From Candidatus Bariatricus faecipullorum (GTDB taxonomy: Bacteria; Bacillota; Clostridia; Lachnospirales; Lachnospiraceae), in the NCBI GenBank assembly GCA_019118525.1, contig DWYV01000065.1, forward strand, positions 1-33,116: a stretch of DNA of 33,116 bases. The letters are read 5' to 3'. This document shows positions 8,012 through 15,511 of this stretch, piece by piece (the first letter of the stretch is position 1; each line of letters starts with the position of its first letter). Under the pieces are notes generated by a model. It did not search any database. It saw nothing but the letters and a program-made list of their open reading frames with translations, and was not told where the DNA came from. Both the position numbers and the translations under genes were made by a program.

Positions 8012-8458
8012 ATGAAGATTATTTTACTGGAAGACGTAAAAGCACTGGGAAAGAAAGGGCAGATTGTAGAGGTCAGCAACGGCTATGCCAGAAACTTTAT
8101 CCTGCCCAAAAAGCTGGGCGTGGAAGCGAACAGCAAAAACATGAATGACTTAAAACTTCAGAAACAGCATGAGGCGAAGGTGGCCCAGGAGAATCTGGAA
8201 GCCGCAAAAGATCTGGCTGCGAAGCTGGAGGCTGCAAAGATAGAACTGACCATGAAAACCGGAGAAGGCGGAAAGACATTCGGCTCCGTTTCTTCAAAGG
8301 AGATTGCCCAGGCAGTGAAAGAACAGCTTGGCCTGGAAGTGGACAAGAAAAAGATTCAGATTAAGGAACCGATTAAAAGCCTTGGAATGCACCTGGTTCC
8401 CGTGCGGCTTCACCCCCAGGTAAGCGCAGAACTGAAGGTGCACGTGGGAGAGGCCTAG
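8012..8458 (+). CDS. rplI: 50S ribosomal protein L9
   Basis: A 148-residue large-subunit protein that binds 23S rRNA at the base of the L1 stalk and helps keep the reading frame. The N-terminal signature MKIILLEDVKALGKKGQ and GYARNFILPK are intact; a long charged connecting helix leads to the C-terminal domain with TFGSVSSKEIA. The length matches the usual 148-150 residues. ATG follows the gdpP stop with no gap, so translation is probably coupled. Confidence 0.98.
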   Translation: MKIILLEDVKALGKKGQIVEVSNGYARNFILPKKLGVEANSKNMNDLKLQKQHEAKVAQENLEAAKDLAAKLEAAKIELTMKTGEGGKTFGSVSSKEIAQAVKEQLGLEVDKKKIQIKEPIKSLGMHLVPVRLHPQVSAELKVHVGEA

Positions 8459-8471
8459 GAGGAGCCGGATT

Positions 8472-9818
8472 ATGGAAGAATCACTCATTAAACGGGTTCC
8501 GCCTCACAGCATGGAGGCAGAACAGTCCGTACTGGGCGCCATGCTGATGGACAGAGACGCCATCACCACTGCCGCGGAGCTGATATCCGGCCAGGATTTT
8601 TACCAGTCGGCATACGGAGTCGTCTTTGACGCAGTTGTAGAGCTGTTTAATGAGGGAAAACCGGCAGATCTGATTACCCTTCAGGACAGACTTCGGGAAA
8701 AAGGAGTACCAGAGGAAATCAGCAGTCTGGAGTTTGCCCGGGACCTGCTGGCTGCTGTACCGACTTCTGCCAATGCAAAGTATTATGCGGAGATAGTGGC
8801 GGAAAAATCCCTGCTCAGAAAAATGATAAAGATGAATGAGGAGCTGACAAATGCCTGCTATCTGGCAAACGAGCCGGTAGCGGCGCTTCTGGAGCGCACA
8901 GAAAAGCAGGTGTTCGAACTCGTTCAGAATCAGGGAAAGAGCGACTATGTGCCGATTAAGCAGGTAGTTCTGGATACCCTGGAAAAAATTGAAAAAGCGT
9001 CCAAAAATAAGGGGACTGTCACCGGAATTCCTACCGGGTTCATCGACCTGGACTATAAAACTTCCGGCCTGCAGCCCTCTGACCTGATACTGGTTGCGGC
9101 CCGTCCTTCCATGGGAAAGACGGCGTTTGTTCTGAACATTGCCCAGCACGTGGCCTTTAAGCAGAATAAGACCGTTGCCATTTTCAGTCTGGAGATGTCA
9201 AAAGAGCAGCTGGTAAACCGTCTTTTCGCCCTGGAGTCCTATGTGGATTCCCAGGCACTGCGTACTGGTAATCTGAAGGATTCCGACTGGGAAAAACTGA
9301 TAGAAGGGGCAGGCACTATCGGGCGTTCCAGACTGATTATTGACGATACCCCTGGAATATCCATCTCAGAACTCCGCTCCAAGTGCCGGAAATATAAGCT
9401 GGAACAGGGGCTGGACCTGGTGATTATCGATTACCTGCAGCTGATGAGCGGAAGCGTGGGACGAAAAAGCGATTCCAGACAGCAGGAAATTTCGGATATT
9501 TCCCGCTCCCTGAAGGCGCTGGCCCGGGAACTGAACGTTCCGGTTATCTCGCTGTCCCAGCTGAGCCGTGCGGTAGAGCAGCGTCCCGACCACAGACCCA
9601 TGCTTTCGGACCTGAGAGAATCCGGTGCGATTGAGCAGGACGCGGACGTGGTCATGTTTATCTACCGGGATGATTACTATCATAAAGATACCGAGCATAT
9701 CAACGAAGCAGAGATTATTATTGCCAAGCAGAGAAACGGTCCGATTGGAACGGTCACTCTGACCTGGCTTCCCCAGTATACAAAATTTGCCAATTCTGAG
9801 AGAAAACAGAGTGAATAA
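8472..9818 (+). CDS. dnaB: Replicative DNA helicase DnaB
   Basis: A 448-residue hexameric 5'-3' helicase that unwinds DNA at the replication fork and binds primase. The N-terminal domain starts with the typical PHSMEAEQSVLGAML (residues 10-24). The RecA-like domain has the Walker A motif ARPSMGKT with Lys216, Walker B in LDLVIIDYLQLM, the LSQLSR element and the arginine-finger region near DLRESGAIEQDAD. No intein interrupts it. Its Shine-Dalgarno sequence AGGAGGAG (8457-8464) overlaps the rplI stop codon. It is the last gene of the gdpP operon, closed by a strong terminator. Confidence 0.98.
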   Translation: MEESLIKRVPPHSMEAEQSVLGAMLMDRDAITTAAELISGQDFYQSAYGVVFDAVVELFNEGKPADLITLQDRLREKGVPEEISSLEFARDLLAAVPTSANAKYYAEIVAEKSLLRKMIKMNEELTNACYLANEPVAALLERTEKQVFELVQNQGKSDYVPIKQVVLDTLEKIEKASKNKGTVTGIPTGFIDLDYKTSGLQPSDLILVAARPSMGKTAFVLNIAQHVAFKQNKTVAIFSLEMSKEQLVNRLFALESYVDSQALRTGNLKDSDWEKLIEGAGTIGRSRLIIDDTPGISISELRSKCRKYKLEQGLDLVIIDYLQLMSGSVGRKSDSRQQEISDISRSLKALARELNVPVISLSQLSRAVEQRPDHRPMLSDLRESGAIEQDADVVMFIYRDDYYHKDTEHINEAEIIIAKQRNGPIGTVTLTWLPQYTKFANSERKQSE

Positions 9819-9819
9819 C

Positions 9820-9854
9820 AAAAAGGGCTGCGCCGGCTGGCACAGCCCTTTTTT
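9820..9854. terminator. Bidirectional terminator between dnaB and the MerR-like gene
   Basis: GGGCTG (9825-9830) pairs with CAGCCC (9843-9848), with an inner GCC/GGC stem past one mismatch. It is flanked by five A on the left and six T on the right, so it can end transcripts from both convergent genes. Confidence 0.92.
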
Positions 9855-9860
9855 ACGGGT

Positions 9861-10481
9861 TCAGACTTCGCCGAAAAGGCGGCGTATGTAACGTACCGGA
9901 ACCGGTTTTGCGGCTTCCCTGCGAAGGGTCTGCTGCTGACGGATAAGATGGTCCAGCTTCCGGTAGCGGTCCTCTTCCTGACGGTCCTTCGCCTGCAGGA
10001 GAAAGTCCACGTCTTTGGTAACCTTTTCTGTAACGCCCTGGCAGATAAGCTCTTCCAGGAGCGGGTTATTTTCCGCAAGCGCCTGCCGCATTGTGGAAAG
10101 CAGCAGCTGCTCCATGGCGCCGGTATCAAAAGAGACACCGGCGGCCTCCGGTTTTGCGATTTCTGCTTTGACCGAAGCCTCCGGAACAGCCGAAGTTTCC
10201 GGGAGAGCCGAAGCCGATTCTGCCCGGCGCTTTTTCCGAAGCTGTTCCCTGGCCCGGAGCATGTCCGGAATGAGCCCTTTCAGCTCTTTGAGCTGCATGC
10301 CCTGCTCTTTCAGTTCTTTGATACAGTTAAATAACTGTATATCGTCTTCCGTATAGTGACGGTGTCCCATTTCTGTACGTCCGATGGGAAGCGCCAGTTC
10401 CTCTTCCCAGTAGCGGAGAACATGAGACTCCACTCCCACCCGCTTGGCGGTTTCCGAAATCATATAGTGAACGTCACCCAT
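9861..10481 (-). CDS. MerR-type HTH regulator with long C-terminal helical region
   Basis: A 206-residue protein starting MGDVHYMISETAKRVGV. Residues 7-75 form a MerR-type winged helix (VLRYWEEEL, then RHYTEDDIQLFNCIKELKEQG). The centre is rich in Ala, Glu and Ser and probably disordered; the last 90 residues are charged and helical with likely coiled coil. There is no Cys-rich metal-binding tail. The layout recalls RacA-like DNA-binding proteins (MerR head, coiled coil), but that is only a resemblance. The start at 10481 is chosen because AAGGGGG lies 7 bases upstream; a longer reading to 10598 would translate the leader hairpin. It converges on dnaB and is transcribed from an extended -10 promoter at 10554-10562. 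Confidence 0.8.
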   Translation of the reverse strand: MGDVHYMISETAKRVGVESHVLRYWEEELALPIGRTEMGHRHYTEDDIQLFNCIKELKEQGMQLKELKGLIPDMLRAREQLRKKRRAESASALPETSAVPEASVKAEIAKPEAAGVSFDTGAMEQLLLSTMRQALAENNPLLEELICQGVTEKVTKDVDFLLQAKDRQEEDRYRKLDHLIRQQQTLRREAAKPVPVRYIRRLFGEV

Positions 10482-10510
10482 ACGATACCCCCTTATTATT
10501 ACTGCCTGGA

Positions 10511-10532
10511 CCGGCAGGAAAAGACCTGCCGG
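10511..10532 (-). promoter_or_regulatory. Leader hairpin of the MerR-like gene
   Basis: CCGGCAGG (10511-10518) and CCTGCCGG (10525-10532) are perfect 8-base inverted arms around a 6-base loop. It lies between the putative -10 and the start codon on the minus strand. No U run follows, so an operator or an mRNA-stabilising leader is more likely than a terminator. Confidence 0.6.
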
Positions 10533-10553
10533 TGCCTGTCCTGTGACACTTCT

Positions 10554-10562
10554 ATTGTAGCA
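10554..10562 (-). promoter_or_regulatory. Extended -10 promoter of the MerR-like gene
   Basis: On the minus strand TGCTACAAT is an extended -10 element, about 70 bases before the chosen ATG at 10481. There is no clear -35. Confidence 0.5.
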
Positions 10563-10633
10563 TATGCAGGGGGAAATGGCGGAAAAACCGTCCGACAAAT
10601 GCTGACGGGATTCTCCCGGATTCCGGGGAAAAA

Positions 10634-10680
10634 GGGCAAAAAGAAAGACCGGGCTTCCTGCAAAAACAGGAAATCCAGTC
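10634..10680 (-). terminator. Terminator of the ferredoxin gene
   Basis: Read on the minus strand, GACTGG (10680-10675) pairs with CCGGTC (10652-10647, one G:U pair). Inside it TTCCTG (10672-10667) pairs with CAGGAA (10660-10655) around TTTTTG. TTTCTTTTTGCCC follows. It sits about 30 bases past the ferredoxin stop. Confidence 0.8.
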
Positions 10681-10709
10681 CCTCTGTCTCTTTTTATCCG
10701 TTCGCTGTA

Positions 10710-10880
10710 CTATTCTGCGTGAATAGCTCCTGTCGGACATGCAGATTCGCAGGCTCCGCAGTCTACGCAGGAATCTGCGTTGATTTCCATATGGTCAGCG
10801 CCCATGGAAATAGCGCCTACCGGACATTCGCTTTCGCAAGCACCACAGCTTACACATTCATCTGAAATTACGTGTGCCAT
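10710..10880 (-). CDS. 2[4Fe-4S] ferredoxin, clostridial type
   Basis: A 56-residue cytosolic electron carrier, too small for most ORF cut-offs. It starts MAHVISDECVSCGAC and has two complete cluster motifs: C9-x2-C12-x2-C15-x3-C19-Pro and C38-x2-C41-x2-C44-x3-C48-Pro, the classic two-cluster arrangement of 55-residue clostridial ferredoxins. GGAGG sits 9 bases before the ATG. It has its own promoter (10949-10977) and terminator (10634-10680), so it is monocistronic. Such ferredoxins serve pyruvate:ferredoxin oxidoreductase and hydrogenase, indicating an anaerobe; the actual partners are not in the window. Confidence 0.95.
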   Translation of the reverse strand: MAHVISDECVSCGACESECPVGAISMGADHMEINADSCVDCGACESACPTGAIHAE

Positions 10881-10948
10881 TTTATGTATCCTCCTTTTTA
10901 CTGGGCTCTTCAGAATTAAATCGAAGGGCTTGTTATTTTGTTGACTAT

Positions 10949-10977
10949 ATTTTAATACATTTATTCCAATTATACAA
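10949..10977 (-). promoter_or_regulatory. Promoter of the ferredoxin gene
   Basis: On the minus strand TTGTAT (10977-10972) and TAAAAT (10954-10949) are spaced by exactly 17 bases, a good sigma-A promoter about 70 bases upstream of the start. Confidence 0.7.
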
Positions 10978-11092
10978 GCGGATTTATGCTCTAAATCAGA
11001 TACAATCGGTCCGGGAAAATGTTTTGTCTGACGAACCGGGGTTCATGATGACGAACAGAAAAAGAAATTTTCACGAAATATTAAGAAATTTT

Positions 11093-11123
11093 TTAACCTT
11101 TTTTCGCAGTTTTGGTGTATAGT
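11093..11123 (+). promoter_or_regulatory. Possible promoter of the binding lipoprotein
   Basis: TATAGT at 11118-11123 is a fair -10; TTAACC at 11093-11098 is a weak -35 with a long 19-base spacer. Confidence 0.35.
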
Positions 11124-11208
11124 AATCTCTGACATCAGTATGGAATTTTCTAATGCCGGCTGCAGAGGCAGAAGCGTCTGGCCGGAAGAAAATGAATGGA
11201 GCAGAAAT

Positions 11209-12417
11209 ATGAGTAAGAAATGGAAATTTGCTGCCGTACTTATGTGTACCAGCCTCGTTTTCTGTGGATGCAGCCAGGGAGAGCAGGGGACGGGAACACA
11301 GCCGGATTCCGGCGATGCGGCAGAAACAGAGACAAATGAAAACCAGGCGATGCTGGATGTGATTCAGCCGTCAGCATATGGAAATGTACAGGGGCTGAAT
11401 CTGGAGCCGGGAACTGCATTTTCCATTATCGGGAGAGCGAGTTCCGGTGATTACTGGTCTACGCTCCGGGCGGGAGCAGAGCAGGCTGTGGAGGATATCA
11501 ACAGTGCTCTCGGCTATACCGGTGACGACAGAGTTACCCTGAACTACTCTGCGCCGGAAGCAGAGGATGACGTAGACGACCAGGTAAATATTCTGGATGA
11601 GGAGCTGGACCGCTATCCGGCAGCTCTCGGAATTGCCGCGGTGGATGCGGCGGCCTGCGAAGTGCAGTTTGACCTGGCGGCGGAAAACAGCATTCCTATC
11701 GTGGCATTTGACTCGGGAACCAACTATCAGAACATCGTATCCATGATAGAGACCGATAATCAGGAAGCTGCCCGGACAGCGGCCGGAAAACTCTGTGATA
11801 ACATTGGCGATACGGGAGAGGTGGTCCTGTTTGTCCATGATTCCAGTTCTACATCTGCCACAGAGCGGGAAGAAGGGTTCCTGACAGAGATTCAGGAGAA
11901 ACATCCCGACGTGTCGGTGGTACGGGTGTACCATCTGGATGACCTGGAAGAAATCCGGCAGGAGATGACCGGAGGAACATCCGGAGACGCAGAAGGCGCC
12001 GCGGACGAAACGGCAGAGACCGCAGCGGCTGCCGAGGGAACATCGGGCGACACCGGGGAAGAGATTACCCAGGAACAGGCGATTGAATATATTTTCCAGC
12101 AGAATCCGAACATAAAAGGCTGCATGTGCACCAGCGCAGGTGTGGCGGAGACCGTAACGGGAGTTCTGGAAAACATGGGAAAAGAGAATCTTTCCGTTGT
12201 CAGCTTTGACGGAGGAGAAGACCAGCTGACCCGCCTGACAGAGGAGAAGCTGGACGGGCTGGTCGTGCAGAATCCTTATGGAATCGGCTATGCCACCGTA
12301 GTGGCCTGCGCCCGGGCAGTGCTGGGCCAGGGAAATGAGGCTGAGGTAAACACCGGCTACACCTGGGTGACACGGGATAATATGGAAGACGAAGAAATCG
12401 CGAAAATGATGTATTAG
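11209..12417 (+). CDS. Sugar-type (ribose/xylose-like) ABC substrate-binding lipoprotein
   Basis: A 402-residue secreted lipoprotein. A positively charged start (MSKKWKF) and hydrophobic stretch end in FCGC with the likely lipidated Cys21; a Ser/Thr/Glu-rich linker to about residue 60 follows. The mature part is a periplasmic-binding-protein type 1 fold, with FSIIGRASSGDYWSTLRAGAEQ at its start and later PIVAFDSGT, VVLFVHDSS, LSVVSFDGGEDQ and GLVVQNPYGIGY. It should capture a sugar or similar small ligand at the outer membrane face. An insert of about 35 residues, rich in Gly, Ala, Glu and Thr (12-kb region near 11964-12065), lies between the lobes. ATG 11209 is chosen for its GGAG site and signal peptide. 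No ABC permease or ATPase gene is adjacent, so it may serve a distant transporter or a sensor. Confidence 0.88.
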   Translation: MSKKWKFAAVLMCTSLVFCGCSQGEQGTGTQPDSGDAAETETNENQAMLDVIQPSAYGNVQGLNLEPGTAFSIIGRASSGDYWSTLRAGAEQAVEDINSALGYTGDDRVTLNYSAPEAEDDVDDQVNILDEELDRYPAALGIAAVDAAACEVQFDLAAENSIPIVAFDSGTNYQNIVSMIETDNQEAARTAAGKLCDNIGDTGEVVLFVHDSSSTSATEREEGFLTEIQEKHPDVSVVRVYHLDDLEEIRQEMTGGTSGDAEGAADETAETAAAAEGTSGDTGEEITQEQAIEYIFQQNPNIKGCMCTSAGVAETVTGVLENMGKENLSVVSFDGGEDQLTRLTEEKLDGLVVQNPYGIGYATVVACARAVLGQGNEAEVNTGYTWVTRDNMEDEEIAKMMY

Positions 12418-12881
12418 TATAAAAAGGGCAGTTTAACTGACAGAGCCCCCGGAAATGCTGAAAAATGCGTATTTCCGGGGGCTGTTTTATACCATGCATC
12501 CATAATTTCAGAGAAATGCTCCAGATTATGCTTCATTTCTTCGGTATATTTTTCAATACTGCCAAACTGCTGGATGGCGAGTTTTGCCACATATTCTTCA
12601 TCATCTCTGATTTTCTGGATGAACATATCAAAATTTTCAATGTTTCCCCAGTGCTGAATGACGGTTTCTGCCTGACTGGATTTGAAATTTTCCAAAGCGT
12701 TGATGTAATCAGACAGGTCAAATTCTTTAAAGCTCATACACTGTTCTCCTTTCTCTAAGCGTTCGAGAAGCTGTATGAGCCGGTCAAGGCGACCTCGTTT
12801 CAGCAGCCCGATTTCATTATAGTATTGAAGTGTTCGTATGCTGACGCCAGTCAGCTTGGCAACCTGACTTATACTTTTCAT
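12414..12881 (-). pseudogene. Remnant of a TipA-type MerR regulator, internally deleted and with altered C-terminus
   Basis: The reading frame starts MKSISQVAKLTGVSIRTLQYY, a normal MerR helix-turn-helix with GAGGAG upstream of ATG. After GLLK it jumps to RGRLDRLIQLLERL, which in TipA-like proteins lies after the wing and the dimerisation helices, so roughly 50-60 residues are missing in frame. The following part (GEQCMSFKEFDLSDYI through HFSEIMD) looks like the start of the TipA-type effector domain. It then changes abruptly to a tail translated from the terminator hairpin of the convergent lipoprotein gene, so the domain's end is lost. The missing segments are judged from memory of the family. 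The ORF is open and could make a short protein, but a working regulator is unlikely. Confidence 0.75.
12444..12488 (+). terminator. Terminator of the binding lipoprotein gene
   Basis: AGCCCCCGGAAAT (12444-12456) and ATTTCCGGGGGCT (12471-12483) are a perfect 13-base stem with a 14-base loop, followed by GTTTT. The regulator remnant on the other strand reads through it. Confidence 0.88.
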
Positions 12882-12947
12882 CAAAACAGCTCCTCTCGTT
12901 ACAAGAAAAAAAGGAATGAGCACCCACATCTGTTATTCCTTGAGAAA

Positions 12948-12978
12948 AGAATACAGTATCACGCAGCGTGAGAGTCAA
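12948..12978 (-). promoter_or_regulatory. MerR/TipA-type promoter with 19-base spacer and operator dyad
   Basis: On the minus strand TTGACT (12978-12973) and TATTCT (12953-12948) are 19 bases apart, the over-long spacer typical of MerR-family targets. Inside the spacer lies the perfect dyad TCACGC-T-GCGTGA (12959-12971). It precedes the regulator remnant and is the expected autoregulated promoter. Confidence 0.85.
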
Positions 12979-13080
12979 GGAGATTTCACAATTATTTTTG
13001 CGAGTTGCTACTTCTTTTAATAATGTGTGGAAAGTAAGGATGGCCTCTGGTAGAATAATGGAAAAGAAAACAAAGTGCGG

Positions 13081-13301
13081 TTAAAAGGAAAATTCCGGTT
13101 TTGTTTATAGGAAGCAGAGAGGACAGGATGTGCCGGGAAAATCTTGAGCAGGAATATAAGGAAATGGCGGATATGATTCCGCATGCAGAGATTCAGATGT
13201 TTGAACATGGAGGACACCCGGCCATAGCGACGAATGCCGAAAAGGCGGCGGAAATTATTTATGAATTTGTTTCTTGTCAAAAAAATAAGATTTATTTTTA
13301 A
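13081..13301 (+). pseudogene. 3' fragment of an alpha/beta hydrolase
   Basis: The frame reads KIPVLFIGSREDRMC then EMADMIPHAEIQMFEHGGHPAIATN and ends at TAA 13299-13301. This is the C-terminal quarter of an alpha/beta hydrolase: the strand with the acid residue (SRED) and the loop with the catalytic His (GGHP). The N-terminal half with the nucleophile elbow is absent; the frame closes at TAG 13051. No start with a good ribosome site was found (a TTG at 13101 is possible). It is next to the regulator remnant, so this is a decayed spot. Confidence 0.75.
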
Positions 13302-13327
13302 AATGATTTCGGGAAGGTGGGAAAACG

Positions 13328-14359
13328 ATGCATGGAGTTTTGCGTCCGGTAAAGTTCCAGAATTTTGATACTTGGCAGAGAGACCGTTTCGCGGATTATG
13401 GTGGCTCAGACAGAAAAGACGGGCTGATTGCCCCGGATGGTGCGCTCTATCTTATTAAATATGCGGAAAACCATACAAGAAAAAACAATCTGGATACCAG
13501 TTATGTCAATAATGCTCTTTCTGAATATTTATCCAGCCATATCCTGTCAATTATTGGATATGATGTGCATGAGACTGTTTTGGGAACGAGAAATGACGAA
13601 ATTATAGTCGCGTGTAAGAATTTTGTCCCGGAGGAACAGAAGCTCATAGAGTTTGGACGGTATCTGAGAAAGCACTATGATTCCGGGGAGATTGGGCGTG
13701 TTCCCGGGATTGGACAGATTAAAGATACTCTTCGGAAGGACGAGGACTTGTCTCCTGTTTCTGAGCAGTTATGGGAATCTTACTGTAACAGATTCGTAGG
13801 AGATGCGTTTGTGGGAAATTTTGACAGGCATATGGGCAACTGGGGATATCTTGTTTCCAGAACGGGACCGGTAAGGCCTTCTCCGGTTTACGATAATGGA
13901 AGTACACTGTTTCCAGCATTATCAGAACATGCGATGAAAACAGAGATTCTCCTGAATCAGAAAGAAATCCTGAAGCGTACTTTGCTATTCCCGAAAGCGG
14001 CTTTGACTGTTCATGGAGAAAAAGTAAGCTATTACGATATGCTCTGTTCAGATTTTGAGCCGGAAATTACGAGGGCAGTTCTAAGGACTGTACCGGTTAT
14101 AAAAGAAAAACTTCCGGAAATCAACCGGTTTATTGATGAGCAGGAATTTCTGTCAGATGTGAGAAAAACTTTTTATAAAACTATGCTTGCTGCCCGCTAC
14201 TATTTCCTGCTGGAACCTGCATGGGAAATCTGCAGAAACCGGAATTTCAGCCAGAAAGCCTACGAACGTCTGGAGAATGGCATACCCTATACGCAAGCAG
14301 TGTTTGAGCAGGATTATGCGAAAATACAGACAGATGCCATCAGGAGGATAACCACATGA
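13328..14359 (+). CDS. HipA-like Ser/Thr kinase
   Basis: A 343-residue protein with HipA/CtkA-type kinase features: YLIKYAE with the likely ATP-binding Lys44, then FVGNFDRHMGNWGYL with the catalytic Asp166 and metal ligand Asn171, and VYDNGST with Asp189 as the DFG-equivalent. The HipA N-terminal subdomain is missing, as in short HipA-like and CtkA-type proteins. Toxin HipA phosphorylates glutamyl-tRNA synthetase; the target here is unknown. No HipB-like HTH antitoxin gene lies next to it. Instead its stop overlaps the start of a LURP-one-like gene by ATGA. GGAAGGTGG lies upstream of ATG. The segment is more AT-rich than its neighbours, consistent with acquisition. Confidence 0.7.
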   Translation: MHGVLRPVKFQNFDTWQRDRFADYGGSDRKDGLIAPDGALYLIKYAENHTRKNNLDTSYVNNALSEYLSSHILSIIGYDVHETVLGTRNDEIIVACKNFVPEEQKLIEFGRYLRKHYDSGEIGRVPGIGQIKDTLRKDEDLSPVSEQLWESYCNRFVGDAFVGNFDRHMGNWGYLVSRTGPVRPSPVYDNGSTLFPALSEHAMKTEILLNQKEILKRTLLFPKAALTVHGEKVSYYDMLCSDFEPEITRAVLRTVPVIKEKLPEINRFIDEQEFLSDVRKTFYKTMLAARYYFLLEPAWEICRNRNFSQKAYERLENGIPYTQAVFEQDYAKIQTDAIRRITT

Positions 14360-14826
14360 AGTTATTATTTAAACAGAGATTTTTTTCGTGGCTGGACAGC
14401 TATGACATTTATGACGAGTATGAAAATACAGTTTACGTGGTAAAGGGGCAGGTGTCCTGGGGGCACTGCCTGAAAATATTTGACTTCCATGGCCGGGAAA
14501 TGGGAATGGTGAAGGAACGCGTGCTTACATTTCTTCCGGCGTTTGAGGTGTATGAAGGAGGGCAGCTGATTGGCTCTATCAGCAGGGAACTGACCTTTCT
14601 GAAGCCGCGCTACAATATTGATTTTAACGGATGGCATATTGAAGGAGACTGGACGGAATGGAATTATTCTATTACGGACGGCGCGGGGAGAACAGTGGCA
14701 GTCATATCGAAGGAACTTTTCCATATGACGGATACTTATGTTCTGGATATTGTGAATCCGGCAGATGCACTGCATGTACTGATGTTTGTGCTGGCAATCG
14801 ATGCGGAGAAATGTTCGAGGCAGTAA
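14356..14826 (+). CDS. LURP-one-related (tubby-like beta-barrel) family protein
   Basis: A 156-residue protein starting MKLLFKQRFFSWLDSYDIYD. It shows the repeated short-strand pattern of LURP-one-related/YxjI proteins, which fold like the tubby C-terminal domain: VYVVKGQ, HCLKIFDFHGREMGMVKE, VYEGGQLIGSI, WHIEGDWTEWNYSITD, VAVISKEL and ending with a helix (DALHVLMFVLAID). Biochemical function in bacteria is unknown; membrane lipid binding has been suggested for the fold. The 4-base overlap with the HipA-like kinase indicates translational coupling. Confidence 0.75.
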   Translation: MKLLFKQRFFSWLDSYDIYDEYENTVYVVKGQVSWGHCLKIFDFHGREMGMVKERVLTFLPAFEVYEGGQLIGSISRELTFLKPRYNIDFNGWHIEGDWTEWNYSITDGAGRTVAVISKELFHMTDTYVLDIVNPADALHVLMFVLAIDAEKCSRQ

Positions 14827-14873
14827 GGGCATAACGGGAGACGGACAACAGATTTGCGGAGAGGGAAAACGGA

Positions 14874-15428
14874 ATGATTGAAGTGGAAGTAAAACTGCCG
14901 GTTTCAGATTTGGATAAAACTAAGACAGAGCTTTTTAAAAGGGGATTCCGGGAGACGGCCCTGCTGGAGGAGAGGGATACCTACTTTGATAACCTGCAGG
15001 GAGATATAAGAGCGAACGGCGAGGCACTGCGGGTTCGGGAGACAAAAGACCAGAGGACCGGGAAGTGCCGGGCGCAGATGAACTTTAAGGGAAAGAAGCT
15101 GGACGCCTGCACGATGACCCGGGAAGAGCTGGAAACCGGGGTGGAGGATGGGACAGTCTGCAGAAAAATTCTGCAGGCAATCGGCTATAGTCCTGCGGCT
15201 CCCGAAGTGGTGAAGGACAGAATCATGCTGAGAAGAGAATCCGTAACCGCCTGCCTGGACAGCGTACACGGCCTTGGAGAATTTCTGGAACTGGAGGTGC
15301 TGGCCGAAGGCGAAGAACAGAGGGAAACTGCCCTTGGACGGATAGAGGATATTCTGCAGGATATGGGATATCAGATTTCGGATACTGTGCAGACGTCTTA
15401 CCTTTCTATGCTTCAAAACAGAACATAG
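14874..15428 (+). CDS. CYTH-domain protein (class IV adenylate cyclase/thiamine-triphosphatase-like)
   Basis: A 184-residue CYTH (triphosphate tunnel) protein. The hallmark ExExK motif is present as MIEVEVKL with Glu3, Glu5 and Lys7. Later elements fit the tunnel enzyme fold: ERDTYFDN, ALRVRETK with basic residues, MNFKGKKL, REELETGVED, KDRIMLRRE, and the acidic GEFLELEVLAEGEE. Members hydrolyse inorganic triphosphate or ThTP, or make cAMP (CyaB); which reaction applies cannot be told from sequence. The spacing (47 bases after the previous gene) allows one operon with the kinase pair, but nothing ties them functionally. Confidence 0.85.
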   Translation: MIEVEVKLPVSDLDKTKTELFKRGFRETALLEERDTYFDNLQGDIRANGEALRVRETKDQRTGKCRAQMNFKGKKLDACTMTREELETGVEDGTVCRKILQAIGYSPAAPEVVKDRIMLRRESVTACLDSVHGLGEFLELEVLAEGEEQRETALGRIEDILQDMGYQISDTVQTSYLSMLQNRT

Positions 15429-15511
15429 ATTTTTAGACCGGGTTACCGGCATTATCTGTAAAAGAAACAGACAGCTGGGACGGGAACTTCGGGAAGGGAA
15501 AGGGGATATTT

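Larger units (their letters stand above)
10895..11208. other. Gene-free divergent intergenic region
   Basis: This AT-rich stretch separates the leftward ferredoxin from the rightward binding protein. It holds the ferredoxin promoter and a weaker rightward promoter. Open frames here have no Shine-Dalgarno site or recognisable protein. No structured RNA was recognised. Confidence 0.6.

Noticed and set aside
10874-11122. 82-codon rightward frame between ferredoxin and lipoprotein
   Set aside because: It overlaps the ferredoxin promoter, has no ribosome site and no recognisable sequence.
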